A DNA stretch of 64,000 nt from Chionoecetes opilio (GCA_016584305.1 JACEEZ010023407.1:343501-407500), one strand, 5' to 3'; counted from the first letter of the stretch, positions 43,370-55,474 are shown. Made by a program: numbers and translations. Notes: a model not told the origin generated them from the sequence alone.

Positions 43370-46300
43370 GATGAAACAGTCAAAGAAAAAAAAAAATTTT
43401 TATGAAAAAAGTCAAAGAAGGAAAGAAGTGTAGGGGAAAAAGACAAACAAGGGGAAAAAACGTGTAAGAAAAAGACAAAACAAGGAAGAACGTTTGAAAA
43501 AGACAAACAAGGGTAGAACGTGTATGAAAGACAAACAAGGGGGGAAAGGGATGAAACAGACAAAAAGGAAAAAACGTGGTGAAAAAGTCAAACAAGGGGA
43601 AAAAGTGTTGAAACAGACAAACAAGGGGAAGAAGTGTATGAAACGATAAACAAAGGGGAAGAACATGTAGAAACAGAAAAACAAGGGAAGAACGGTATGA
43701 AAAGAAAACAAGGGTTAGAAGTGTATGAAATAGAAAAACAAGGGAAAAACGTGTATGAAACAGAAAACAAAGGGTAGAACGTGTAGAAAAAAGCAAACAA
43801 GGGAAAAACGGATGAACAGACAAAAAAGGGAAAAAAAAGTGTATGAAACAGACAAACAAGGAAAGAACGTGTATGAAAAAAGACAAAACAAGGGAAAAAA
43901 ACGTGTATGAAACAGACAAAAAAAGGAAAGAACGTGTATGAAAAAAAGACAAACAAGGGAAAAAAAAGGTAGAAAAGACAAACAAGGGAAGAAGTGTATG
44001 AAAAAAGACAACAAGGAAGAAGTGTATGAAACAGAAAACAAGGGAAGACGTGATGAAGAGACAAACAAGGGAAGAACGTGTATGAAACAGACAAAAAAAG
44101 GGAAGAACAGAGAAACAGACAAACAAGGGAAAAGAACGGATGAAAAAGTCAAACAAGGGGAAAAACGGTATTTAAACAGTCAAACAAGGGAAGAAACGGT
44201 AGAAACAGACAACAATGGAAGAACGTGTGAAAAAGCAAAAAAAGGGAAGAAAAATGTATGAAACAGGGCAAAAAAAAGGGGAAAAAGGAGAAACAGACAA
44301 ACAAGGGAAGAAAAAGGGATAAAAGAAAACAAGGGTTTTGAAAAGGTATGAAACAGACAAACAAGGGGAAAAAGTGTATGAAACAGACAAACAAGGGAAA
44401 AAAGTGTATGAAACAGGACAAAAAAGGGAAGAAGTGTTGAAACAGACAAACAAAAAAAAGGGGTATAAACAGACAAACAAGGGGAAGAACGTGTATGAAA
44501 CAGTAAAAAAAAAAGAAGAACGTGTAGAAAAGACAAAAAGGGAAAAAAAACGGTATGAAACAGCAAAAAAAGGGAAGAACGTGATGAAACAGATAACAAG
44601 GGAAGAACGGTAGAAAAAAGACAAACAAGGGGAAAAACGTGTAGAAACAGACAAACAAGGGGAAGAACGTGTATGAAAAAAAGCAAAAATGGGAAAAAGT
44701 GTAAAACGACAAAAAAGGGAGGAACGTATGGAAACGACAAACAAAGGGAAGAACGTATGAAAAAAGACAAAAAAAGGGAGAACGTGTAGAAAAAAGACAA
44801 ACAAGGGTTTAAAAAAGTGTATGAAACAGAAAACAAGGGGAGAAAAATGGTGAAAAAAGACAAACAAGGAAAGAAGGTATGAAACAGACAAAAAAGAGAA
44901 GAAGGTATGAAAAAAGACAAACAAGGGAAGAACGTGTAGAAACAACAAACAAAGGAAAGAAGTGTAGGGAAAAAGACAAACAAGGGAAGAAAAGTTATGA
45001 AAAACAGACAAAAAAGGGAAGGGAAAGGTATAAAAAGACAAACAAGGGAAGAAAATTATGAAACAGACAAACAAGGGAGTACGTGATGAAGCAGACAAAC
45101 AAGGGGAAGAAAAAGGTAGAAACAGACAAACAAGGGGGAAAAACATGTATGAAACAGCAAAAAAGGAAGAAAAAGGATGAAAAAAGCAAAAAAGGGAAGA
45201 ACGTGTTGAAAAAAACAAACAAGGGAAGAACGTGTAGAAAAAAGACAATCAAGGAAAAAAACGTGTATGCAACAGTCAAACAAGGGAAGAACATGTAGAA
45301 ACAGACAAACAAGGGAAAAAACGTTGAAAAAAGACAAAAAAAGGGGAAGAAGGTATGAAACAGACAAAAAGGGTAGAACGTGTATGAAACAGAAAACAAG
45401 GGAAAAAACGTGTAGAAACAGACAAACAAGGGAAAAAAGTGATAAACAGACAAAAAAAGGGGAAGAACGTGTATGAAACAGACAAACAAGGAAAGAAGGG
45501 TATGAAACAGACAAACAAGGGAAGAACGTGTATGAAACAGTAAAAAAAAAAGAAGAAGGTATGAAAAAAAGACAAACAAGGGAAGAACGTGTATGAAACA
45601 ACAAACAAGGGGGAAAAACGTGTATGAAACAGACTAAAAGGGAAGAACGTGTATGAAAAAGACAAACAAGGGAAGAACGTGTATGAAACAGAAAAAAAAG
45701 GGAAGAACGTGTATAAAAAGTCAAAAAAATGGAAGAAAGTGTATGAAAAAAAAACAAAAAAGGGGGGAACGATGAAACAGACAAACAAGGGAAAAAAACG
45801 TGTATGAAACAGGGCAAAAAAAAAGGGTTTTGAAGGTATGAAAAGACAAACAAGGGAGAACGGTATGAAAAAAGAAAAACAAGGGTAGAACGTGTTGAAA
45901 AGACAAACAAGGGAAAAAACGTGATGAAACAGACAAACAAAAGAAGAAGGTATGAAACAGACAAAAAAAGGGAAAACGTGTATGAAAAAGAAAAAAAAGG
46001 GGGAAGAACGTGTATGAAACAGTCAAACAATGGGAAAAACGGTATGAAAGACAAAAAAAAGGGGAAAAAGTATGAAAAAAAAACAAAAAAAGGGGAAAAA
46101 GTATGAAAAAAGACAAAAAGGGAAAACGTGTATGAAACAGACAAACAAGGGTAGAACGTGTGTGAAACAGACAAACAAGGGAAGAAGTGTGTGAAACAGA
46201 CAAACAAGGAAAGAAGGATGAAAAAAACAAACAAAAGAAGAAAAGTGCATGAAACAGAAAAACAAGGGGAAAAAGTGTATGAAACAGAAAAACAAGGAAA

Positions 46301-47220
46301 AAACGTTGTAGAAACAGCAAACAAAGGGGAAAAACGTTAGCAACAGACAAAAAGGGAAGAAGGTATGAAAAGGACAAAAAAGGGAAGAACGTGTATGAAA
46401 CAGGGCAAACAAGGGGAAGAAAGTGTATGAAACAGAAAAACAAGGGGAAAAACGTTTTTGAAAAAGAAAACAAGGGTTAGAGCGTTTTATGTAAGACAAA
46501 AAGGGAGAAAAGTGTGTGAAACAGACAAACAAAGGGTAGAAGGTATGAAAAAGGGCAAACAAGGGTAAACGTGTATGAAAAAGAAAACAAGGGGAAGAAA
46601 ATCTATGAAACAGAAAACAAGGAAGAATTTATGAAAAGACAAACAAGGAAGAAAGTGTATAAATGACAAACAAGGGAAGAAGTGAGAAACGAAACAAGGG
46701 AAGAACGTGTATGCAAAGACAAAAAAGGAAAAAAAAGTGTATGAAAAAAGAAAAACAAGGAAAGCGTGTATGAAACAGTCAAAAAAAGGAATGAAAGGTA
46801 TGAAACAGTAAACAAGGGTAGAACGTGATGAAACAGTAAAAAAAGGGAAGAACTGTATGAAAAAGACAACAAGGGAAAGAACGTGTATGAAAAAAACAAA
46901 AAAAAGGGAAAGAAAAAGTAGAAACAGACAAAAAAAAGGGGGTAGAACAGTATGAAACAGACAAACAAGGGAAGAACATTATGAAACAGACAAACAAGGG
47001 TAGAACAGTAGAAAAGACAAACAAAGGGGAAAACATTATGAAACAGAAAACCCCGGGGAAGAAAGTGTAGAAAAACAAACAAGGGTTTTGAAAAATGTAT
47101 GAAACAGACAAACAAGGGGAAAAAACGTGTATGAAACAGACAAACAAGGGTAGAAACATGTATGAAACAGCAAAAAAGGGAAGAAGTGTATGAAACAGAA
47201 AAAAAGGGTAGAACGCCCCG
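43370..47220 (+). repeat. 30-bp minisatellite array of nearly 4 kb
   Basis: More than 100 units whose commonest form is AAGAACGTGTATGAAACAGA followed by CAAACAAGGG (30 bases). Units vary by missing T or C, A-run length and G-run length. As 30 is divisible by three, all frames of a unit without stops stay open, giving spurious minus-strand frames of up to 422 codons made of FFPCLSVSYT or SSLVCLFHTR repeated. The strong purine/pyrimidine strand bias (few C or T on the plus strand) is a feature of the unit itself. Confidence 0.92.
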
Positions 47221-47612
47221 GAAAACATAGATTGACCGAAGGTCACCCCAATTACTTTACCCTATTTATGAAAAGTGAATATGACCTGACCAGAATTTAC
47301 TAAACTAGATTTTAAAAATGTTATAAATCATATAGTATTACAGTAGATAGTCACAATATGATCGCAGAGAAGTCTTTGAGGCTAACGTCGAACCTCTCCC
47401 GACGATCAATTTTTCCCCTCCCTTTACTAAAGCAGCGTTTCATTACTTCATAGTACTGGGGCCGCATCCCCTCTTGTCCTTTGCCTTGTGGTAAAATAGA
47501 TACATAAAAACCTGAGTTTTGTGTGATCAACGCTAATCAATAATGCATCAGCAGATCACTAAGCTAAGAAAGAACCCAAGTGTACAAGGGAAGTCTTATA
47601 AAGGGAGATTCA
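47221..47612. other. no gene recognised
   Basis: Noisy flank of the minisatellite; nothing assignable. Confidence 0.5.
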
Positions 47613-47835
47613 ATTATTATAACCCCTTTAGACCAGAACACAATTCCCTTTTCATTTTTGGTACCGTTAGCGATTTTAAAGCAATAAGCAAAATTTAAAA
47701 AGATATAAAATGTTGGTAACCTTGTCACAACTAATTTGGGATATTCCCGTTTTCTTTTCGTAATTTTATGGCCGACAACATAAAAATTTTATATAGCAAA
47801 AGGGAAAGTCTGGGGGTGAAGGGGTCAATGTTTGG
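47613..47835. mobile_element. short piggyBac-like MITE (noisy)
   Basis: Left text ATAACCCCTTTAGACC and right text GGGGGTGAAGGGGTCAA mirror the ends of the next element (ACCCCTTTGGGCCC and GGGCATGAAGGGGTTAA). The interiors also match (TTTCATTTTTGGTACCG; CACAACTAATTTGGGATATT). TTAA is corrupted on both sides here. Confidence 0.4.
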
Positions 47836-48021
47836 GAAGTATAACCAACAAGATTGTTTTCAGGTGAAATAATGTAAATGGACAAATGAAGGTATGGATC
47901 CTTTACATTTCAAAGGGTTTCTCCCGCTGTCAGGTGACTGTCTGGGGTGTCCCCGAAAACTCACTTTTAAAGTTTTGGGTTCCAGATGGAGTCTGACACT
48001 CATGCAGGGCAGGGCAAAATT

Positions 48022-49377
48022 TCCTAACCCCTTTGGGCCCCGAACGTAATTCCATTTAATTTGGGGTACCAAGACGATTTTTTTTGGGAAAATAAGAAAT
48101 ATTGTAAGCTATGACCTGTTTAGTATCCTTTCCACAACTAATTTGGTATTTTTTTTGTTTGTTTTTTTAAATTTTGGAAAAACTATCTATACTGGACTTT
48201 TATCATTTTTTTGGTTTTTTCAGTGGAGGCCAGTTTTTCGTTTTGCCTTTTCGAAAATCACTCCCTTTTCCTTCCCAGGTTTATCGTATATATGATATTT
48301 TCCGTTTTCTGGTAAATGTTTGTTTATAATATTTTTAAATAAAAAACAGTAAAAAACACTAAAGAAAGCCCTTTTGAGAGGTGAAGAAATAGGGATGAAA
48401 TTTAAAATTCACTTGAACTCATCGCCATTTTAAAATATTGCGTGAATTTTTTTTGAGAAACATATCAATAGAAGCGGGTTTTTATTTTTCTTTCCCTTTA
48501 TTATTTTGTTTCTGATAAATGAATCAGAAACATGCAGAATTTGGTTTAAATAAAAAAACATATCTATCGGGATAATTACGATTTATGTGATATTTTTTTT
48601 AGTTCACGCTAATTAGATAGTTAATTTAATTTTTCAGAAAACGAAATATACAAAAGGGGAAAATAATACAATTCGTTCTTAGATAGTTACATGTAAAAAA
48701 AATCTTCACGCAAAATATTAAATGGGGTGAGTTTAAGTGAGTATAAGTTCAGCTATTCTTTAGTCCATAATGGAATATCTTTTGGTATTTACAGTTTTTT
48801 ATTTGATAAATTATAGAAAAAATTTACGAAGAAACAGGTATCATTTTTTACTAAAATTTATACTAAATAGTTTTTGATTTATGGAACACTTTTTTACTTG
48901 CGATCCCATGATATGTTTTTTAGTTAACGTACTTTATGCATGGTTTAATTCATTTTTCGAAAACGAAAAATATCAATGGAAAGCTAATGAAAACCGCTTC
49001 TATTGATATTTTTTCAGCTAAAAAGTTTTTTGGCAAAATATTAAATGGCGAAGAGTTTTTAAATATATATTGAGGTTTAGCATATTTTTCACTTTCTCAT
49101 AAGGCATTTTTTTTGTGTATTTAGTTTTTTATTTGATAATATATAGAACAAACATTTTCGAAGATAACGGTAACATAATACTGATAAAAACCTTTGGGAA
49201 AGGGGAAAAGGGGTGTTGTTCTAAAATGGCAGGAATCGCAAAACTGGCCTCCACTGGTCATGGGCGGGTTGGCGCGGGGCACGAGTAGCAAGTCCAGTAT
49301 AGAGTAGTAGTCTTTGGTTATGGCTAACATCAGACAATTTTTGTATAGCAAAGGAAAGATCTGGGCATGAAGGGGTT
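48022..49377. mobile_element. piggyBac-like MITE split by a fold-back element
   Basis: Right end GGGCATGAAGGGGTTAA lies at 49365-49379 with a proper TTAA (49376-49379). The left end CTAACCCCTTTGGGCCC near 48024 has a damaged TTAA in noisy text. Between them the MITE body (up to about 48180 and from 49315) is interrupted by a palindromic element whose tips are CTATCTATACTGGACTT (48186) and AAGTCCAGTATAGAGTAG (49290). Confidence 0.6.
48186..49314. mobile_element. palindromic element, mostly noisy copy
   Basis: Left: CAGTGGAGGCCAGTTTTTCG and the family core with swollen runs. Right: clean from about 49200, CAAAACTGGCCTCCACTGGT, CATGGGCGGGTTGGCGCGGG, GTCCAGTATAGAGTAGTAGT ending CTTTG at 49314. 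Same layout, including the inner ATGGAACACTTTTTTACTTG text, as the copy at 56429-57635. Confidence 0.7.
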
Positions 49378-49489
49378 AACCACTAGAGTGACAGACCTCT
49401 GAAATTATTGACATATAATACTAAAGTCCTAGTTGATACCTAGCTGCGAAATATTACAATTTTAGAGAGTGAAAATCACCAAGACTTAC

Positions 49490-49686
49490 TGGCAAGCTTT
49501 TTGCAGGATTTGTCTCCCTGTACCACCAGCGATGAAGCTGCTGATCATCTCACTCTTTATCTCCCTCACTCCTGTGCAACTCAAAAGCTGCTGCGATGCG
49601 CTCTGTTCAAAGACTCAAGATATTATGACTCTTCTCTGAAAGCAGTATAGGTTCATGAACAATAATGACGTACTGTATATCAATTT

Positions 49687-49717
<31 letters not shown>

Positions 49718-51156
49718 ACGCACACGCACACGCACACACGCACACACGCACACACACACACAAAACAGTCATAAGCTAAAGAAACGGAGCAGTAAATGCA
49801 GAAAATTGGTTATCAAGACCAACAAGGAAACACAATAACTCACCACGAAGTCCGGCGATGCCTGATGCCCACCATTGTCCCGACAGCGCTGCTCCAAAGC
49901 CCACTGCATGTTCTCGACCTGCATGGAGACCCGCGTTGCTGTGGATACAAAAACAAATTTGAGACGCACGCCATACTGAGCATTCATCAAAATATTCCTA
50001 TACAATTTGAGTCTCCATCTGTGATTCTGGTTTTGTGAAGGTTAAATGCGTGTCAGGTGTTTTAAGGATTCACTCACGGTCTTGATCACGCATTGGACTC
50101 ATGATCGTCAGCTGTTACCCTCCCAAAAAGAGCCTAAAACTCACAAAGACCGATCTATGGGTAAGGCTTCGACCTCACACACCATATACAGCCAAACCTT
50201 GCATCCCCTTGCTCAGGTGGGACAGTAACTTCTTGCTTGTCAGCCAAAAAATATGAAGCTTAACTAATCTTTTTGGTGGTTGTGACGCACTTGAATCATG
50301 TTGCTGAATGATTCTTTGATCTTCTTATTTTTTTCATTTGTCACTATTGCTGTTATTTTCCTATTTTCGTCACTGCTCTTATTTTCTTATATTCATTATT
50401 GCTGATATTTTCACATTGTCACTAATGGAAGTAGTCTCCGTGGTGTACTAGCTACGAATCTGCGGACCCTGGTTCGAATCCGGGCCAGGGCAGTCAGCGG
50501 CCAGCCCTAGCAGCTGTTCATCCTTCCTTTCGGGGTTGGTCGATAAATGGGTACCTGTGTTAGGTAACTGTGGTAACCCGGATGTTACACTAGCCCTGTG
50601 TCCCTGGGTAGGGGGTTGTATCTCACCACAGGCTCAAAGGCGAATGCGACGGAGATGAGCACCGAGGCCACGCACAGCATAGCGTATGTCCCGATCTCTT
50701 CCTTTACCTTACTATTGCTAATGTTTTCTTATTGTCATCATTCCAATTTTTTTACTACTGTCATTATTGCATCTTTTTTTCTACTGTCATTATTGCAATT
50801 TTTTTCCTAATATTATTATTTATGTTATTTTCCTATTTTCATTATTGCTAATGTTTCTCTATTGTCACTATTGTTGATGTGTTTATATTTCCATTACCAT
50901 CAACGTGCAGTGAATTTAGCTACCTAATCAGTCATAATACACATGTTGCTATTACGACAATACCGTCATCCTAGAATAATCAGTCTTTCCTTCAACCATC
51001 AATGAATTAATACCATCACGGAATCTAAACAAATCTCTATCACTCACAAGTTACCAGAGTTAGACGTAAACCAAGAAGGTTTGTAGACAATTCATAAGAC
51101 TCACCTAGAGCAACCACCACCACCACCACCACGAGGATGCGCGCCAGTCCTTCCAT
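49490..51156 (-). CDS. small secreted protein, first three exons (partial model)
   Basis: Exon 1 (51156-51105) encodes MEGLARILVVVVVVVAL, a classic signal peptide core, then donor G|GTGAGT. Exon 2 (49938-49844) follows acceptor TATCCACAG and reads, in phase, ATRVSMQVENMQWALEQRCR then DNGGHQASPDFV, donor GTGAGT. Exon 3 is probably 49554-49490, or 49571-49490 with a different phase: SEMISSFIAGGTGRQILQKA CQ, donor A|GTAAGT. The strict consensus acceptor at 49572 would give an immediate stop; an AG at 49555 keeps the frame. Further exons would lie in the noisy block below 49.38 kb. I do not recognise the family; one Cys per exon and amphipathic helices suggest a haemolymph or secretory peptide (inference). 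A longer in-frame start at 51255 exists, but the signal peptide favours 51156. Confidence 0.45.
49687..49762. repeat. (CA)n/(CG) microsatellite in the secreted-protein gene intron
   Basis: CA tract with regularly spaced CACACG variants, in intron 2 of the model. Confidence 0.95.
50430..50710 (+). mobile_element. tRNA-derived SINE, family 2 (second copy)
   Basis: Same body as 10487-10797: GCTACGAATCTGCGG, B box GGTTCGAATCC at 50471, GATAAATGGGTACCTG, TCACCACAGGCTCAAAGG, GATGAGCACCGAGGCCACGC and the end CCTTTACCTTA. It lies in intron 1 of the secreted-protein model. Not a functional tRNA: no cloverleaf closes around the B box. Confidence 0.8.
50711..51100. other. intron sequence, no feature
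   Basis: AT-rich with TTATTGC/TCATTATTGC short repeats (50330-50900), part of intron 1 in the secreted-protein model. Confidence 0.4.
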
Positions 51157-51291
51157 GCCGCTGCCCTGATACCAACTGTCCCGTCCGGCCCCGTCCCGTC
51201 TCTGATGTACTGCGTACGTATGATGCAATGATAACCTGACTCGCCCCTGCCGCAATGTTGTGCAACTAAGGTGACGTCAGTGGGACTACCG

Positions 51292-51293
<2 letters not shown>

Positions 51294-51344
<51 letters not shown>
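51294..51344. repeat. (GA)n microsatellite, copy 2
   Basis: About 25 GA units, followed by a short A run. Confidence 0.95.
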
Positions 51345-51349
<5 letters not shown>

Positions 51350-51753
51350 AAAAAACTGAAAAAATGTCGGAAGAATAAGAATGGCAGATCTACCCAAGTT
51401 TTAAGCCTAAGGCAAATGTAAAAAGTATTGAAAAAAAATGTATATATGTCGGTAGGTTTCTGATAAGGATGTGTGGAGGTGAACATAATCGAAAGGAGAC
51501 CCTGCGTGCGTGGAGATTTGAAGCAGAAACGTATTGCATGAGATGTATTGAACTCGCAACCAACTTGCCTTAATTAAGCACCCATAGCGGCAATAACTTA
51601 TGTCGCTGCTCGGCCTTCATTCCCAACCATGACCTTATTTATCTTGTTTTTTCTTCTTAATCTTTTTGACACATTATTTAATTTTCATTTCCTTGTTAAC
51701 GGGACGGGACAATCGACATGTTCTCACAGAGGTATTTCGAAGGTATCATTGAT

Positions 51754-52474
51754 CAAAGACTACTCTATATAGGACTTGCTACTCGTGCCCCGCGCCAACC
51801 CGCCCATGACCAGTGGAGGCCAGTTTTGCGATTCCTGCCATTTTAGAACATCACCCCTATTTCCCTTCCTAAGGTTTATCAGTATATATGATATACCGTT
51901 ATCTTCGTAAATGTTTGTTCTATAATATTATCAAATAAAAAACAGTAAAATACACTAAAGAAATGCCATTATGAGAGAGTGAAGAAATATGCATGAACTT
52001 AATATTCACTTGAACTCATCGCCATTTAATATTTTGCTAGAAAACATTTTGCATGAAACATGTCAATAGAAGCGGATTTTCATTAGCTTTCCATTGCTAT
52101 ATTTCGTTTTCTGATAAATGAATCAGAACCATGCATAAATTAGCGTTAACTAGAAAAATAACATCATCTATCGGGATAATTACCCGATTGATGATGTTAT
52201 TTATTCAGTTAACGGTAATTTCTGCATGGTTCTAATTAATTTATCAGAAAACAAAATATAGCAATGGAAAGCTAATAAAATTTCGCTTCTATTGATACGT
52301 TGCATGTAAAAAGTCTGCACGCAAAATATTAAATGGCGATGAGTTTAAGTTCATGCATATTTCTTTAGTCACATAATGGAATTTCTTTAGTGTATTTTAC
52401 AGTTTTTTATTTGATAATATTATAGGACAAACATTTACGAAGATAACGGTATATCATATATACTGTAGTCTTTG
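51754..52474. mobile_element. palindromic element (clean copy)
   Basis: Left tip CAAAGACTACTCTATATAGG, GC-rich outer arm (CTCGTGCCCCGCGCCAACCC, CAGTGGAGGCCAGTTTTGCG), then core from GGTTTATCAGTATATATGAT (51881). Centre near 52175 (ATCGGGATAATTACCCGATT). The right arm mirrors the core but lacks the GC-rich outer arm: it goes from ATATCATATATACTG straight to TAGTCTTTG (52474). The empty allele-like site in the duplicate fixes it as an insertion. Confidence 0.8.
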
Positions 52475-53089
52475 GTTTGATTAAAGGTATAACAAGAAGT
52501 GTTTTTAAACCGTGCGGTGTTTATTTAGTCCAAAAGTTGATGCCTAATGCTTGGTTACGTGCAGGAAATCATTGGTCTGTTCTACAAAACTAAATGGCTT
52601 AGTGGTAATCATGTGGGTTCACGTTGCAGCCTCCCCGCGTTCGAACCCGACTCACTGTTTGAGCTCATTTTGGGTTGGTGGTGGTGGTGTTTATCGTGAA
52701 TAACCTCGCTGTTGGTAGCCTATACTGTACTACATACATTGGAATGGCTTAGGTAGATTCAAGTATCTTATATCAACTCCAAAGTATGTTCATTTGTTCC
52801 CCTTCTTCCCAGTCCCACCCTTATTTCTACCGACCTTTATTTATGTATTTGAAAGTTCATAATATATAATAATGTATCTTTACCAAGCTCCCGGAAAACC
52901 TCTCACCTCTACATACTTTCTTTCTTAGTTTCTTTTTTCTCTACTCTTTCTCTTCTCTCATCTTCGCTCCCTTAATTGTTTGAGGTTTCGAGGTTTGGTT
53001 TCGAGACACTACAAAGATCGGAACATCATTTTGAGGCAGGCAGTCCGTGTGCGGCTTGCGGCGGCGGCGGCAGGCTGCATGTAAGTGTG

Positions 53090-53250
53090 CTTGTGTGTTT
53101 AGTTATCTGGTATGAGTCAATAGGGAGCTTTAAAAGGAGGCTAAATAACTTCATGGATGGGGATGAAAGGTGGATGTAGGTAGTGTTAAGTAACAGGAAC
53201 TGCCACGTGTAGGTCTCGCGGCCTCTTGTAGCTTCCTTATGTTCCTATGT
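53090..53250 (+). pseudogene. LINE ORF2 C-terminus and 3' UTR
   Basis: Reads ESIGSFKRRLNNFMDGDERW M and stop, then GTGTAGGTCTCGCGGCCTCT and TGTAGCTTCCTTATGTTCCT. I recognise 'FKRRLD.FM..D.RW' followed by 'GGCCTCTTG.AGCTTCC.TATGTTC.TATG' as the 3' end of another common crustacean LINE. No RT is present. Confidence 0.6.
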
Positions 53251-54472
53251 ATCGTCTGGTTGTCCTTATCATTCATTGCCATTCCCGTCCTTTATTCATC
53301 CTTATCTTACCTCATCTTTATTCACGCCCTTCGTTATCATCATCCTCCACTCTCTATCATCATCGTTATCTGCCTCCTGCGTGTAATTATGTGTCTTTAT
53401 AATAGTGATAGCAGTAAGTATGATAATCATAGTTTTTTTTTTTTACCCATGCAGACTGATGGATGAAAGTATGCAGCACATGTATAAATAACGGTGTTGG
53501 GTAAAGATATTGAGCATTATGAGTAATAATTCAATAAAGGCGAGTATGTGCACAAAAAAAAATGTGGGTTAAGAGATGGATGAGCTGGGTTAGGTAAGGA
53601 TTGATTAGGATATTAGGTAATTAATCTATCACTGATCGGTTTACCCTTCTGCTGCAATCTAGCCTTACTTAACTTGCAAATGTGTAATACGATTATCGTT
53701 GGAAAAATATTAAAAAACAATGATTGGTACAAAACTAGTAGAACCTTTAAGAACTGACAACAAGAAAAGTTATAAGTAGGAAATATCTGCTGGCCGCTCT
53801 TCTTCCTATTGTCGTTGCCATATACTGCCAGCTGCTCGTGAATATTTTCATTAAGAATTCTGCGGTATTACTCGATTGAAATTACAAAATAAAAGTGTTG
53901 AAAAATCATTATGAAAAAGAATATAGACATATTAGACATGCTTGCCCGTATCAGAAAAAATAACATTAGTCAAGAGGACGGCAGTGGCGGCGAACCGGCG
54001 ACCATGACCTTGAACTAGGGATGTGCACCGGTTTCCGGTATACCGAAATACCGGTATTTTAGCACCGGTATTATCGGTATTACCGGTATTTTTATTTTCC
54101 GGTATACCGGTATCGGTATTAGTATTGCATCGGTATACCGGTATCGGTATATTATTTGGTCGGTATTGGATTTCGGTATTATGTTTTTTCTCTTTTTTTC
54201 TCGAAACAGACTCCTGACTAGTACCAAGACCAAGAACTGACTAGTGACTACTCCGATTGCCGAGACACGTATGGTAGCGTAACGCTCATTGGCTCAGAGA
54301 ATCAGAATCTGAGGCGCATGTTATCATTGGCCGATTGCAGCTCAGCTGACAATGCCGCTCTGTGAAACCTCCCTCCCTCCCTCTACCCCTGAGGGCAGAC
54401 CATCACAGAAAACGGATCTTTACATATCACATAGGCGTCACTATACAAATCTAGCCTAGATCAAATTTTCAT

Positions 54473-54645
54473 TATTGTTATTATTATTATTATTATTATT
54501 AGTAGTAGTAGTAGTAGTAGTAGTAGTCTTAGTCTACTATTATTATGGTTAATAATGGCATCATCATTTTCATTATTGTTATTATTATCATCCATATTAT
54601 TATTATTATTTTATTATTAATATAATTATTTCAAAGATACGTGTT
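54473..54645. repeat. (ATT)n/(GTA)n trinucleotide tracts
   Basis: TTA, GTA and ATT repeats in succession inside the hAT-like element. Confidence 0.9.
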
Positions 54646-54649
54646 GTGT

Positions 54650-54654
54650 GACTG

Positions 54655-54695
<41 letters not shown>

Positions 54696-54702
54696 CTGTG
54701 TG

Positions 54703-54757
<55 letters not shown>
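54650..54757. repeat. (GT)n microsatellite
   Basis: About 100 bases of GT interrupted by GTGACTGTGTGTGACGTG. Confidence 0.95.
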
Positions 54758-54926
54758 GGAGAGTTCACACCTCAGATATGACTGACCCCATCGTATCTTT
54801 ACCATCTATTTTGAAGAAAATCGCGTTTCACGTGTCACCGTCTACGCCTTTGAAATAATAACAATAATAATAATAAATAAATGATGACAATGATTAAAAT
54901 AACAAAAACAACAATAGACTACTACT

Positions 54927-55466
54927 CAGAGCTGGGCACTAAATACATAGAATGTATTTAAATACTAAATGCTAAATACATGGGAGAAATGTATTTAAAT
55001 ACTAAATACATTTTACGAATGTATTTAAATACTAAATTATAAATACATCAATTATATTTAGATACATTTGTATATACATTTTATATACACAAAAATTTTA
55101 ACATGTCCGAAAAAAAGGAATTTCCTTAGGATTTCCTTAGATTTTGGGTTTCCATAGAAATTTCCTTTTCAGGCCTAAATTTCCTTGAAATCAGGACATT
55201 TCCTTGCCAGTGGAAACATTGGTTCACTGTAACATCAGGGTTGCCAGACAGTTGGGCGGGTTTATGGCCAAATTTACTTATCAAAAAGTATTTACATTTT
55301 TATATTAAATGTATTTAAATACAATGTATTTAAATACTCATAAAAGTATTTAAATACTGTATTTAAATACATGACAACCAATGTATTTATAAATACATTT
55401 CTTAATACACAAATGTATTTAAATACGTATTTAAATACAATTGTATTTAAATACTGCCCAGCTCTG
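54927..55466. mobile_element. hAT-like MITE rich in ATTTAAATAC, 8-bp duplication CTACTACT
   Basis: Tips CAGAGCTGGGCA and TGCCCAGCTCTG, flanked by CTACTACT (54919-54926 and 55467-55474). The body is filled with ATGTATTTAAATACT, a near-palindrome in direct and inverse copies, plus a unique middle (TTTCCTTAGGATTTCCTTAG). A second copy lies in the opposite orientation at 57698-58243. Confidence 0.85.
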
Positions 55467-55474
55467 CTACTACT

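Larger units (their letters stand above)
38500..49190. other. block of apparently unpolished sequence (II)
   Basis: Same signs as block I. The proof is internal: the fold-back element at about 48190-49314 and the duplicate at 38500-41760 can be compared with clean copies at 51754-57635 and 52480-53990, and the differences are dominated by swollen T/G/A runs and missing single bases. Open frames here should not be trusted. Confidence 0.7.
51270..53990 (+). repeat. clean duplicate of the 38150-41760 segment
   Basis: Collinear with 38150-41760 from TAAGGTGACGTCAGTGGGAC through the CTTGCCCGTATCAG region near 53950. It contains the 721-bp fold-back element at 51754-52474, which the other copy lacks, so that copy preserves the empty site (CAAAGGTTTGTTAAGGGGTA against CGAAGGTATCATTGAT..GTTTGATTAAAGGTATAA). 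The duplicate ends just before the hAT element at 54016. Confidence 0.75.

Noticed and set aside
43380..47246. Long minus-strand open frames (up to 422 codons) that look like multi-pass membrane proteins
   Set aside because: They are 10-residue translations of the 30-bp minisatellite; several frames are open at once and none has a start context, domain or non-repetitive part.
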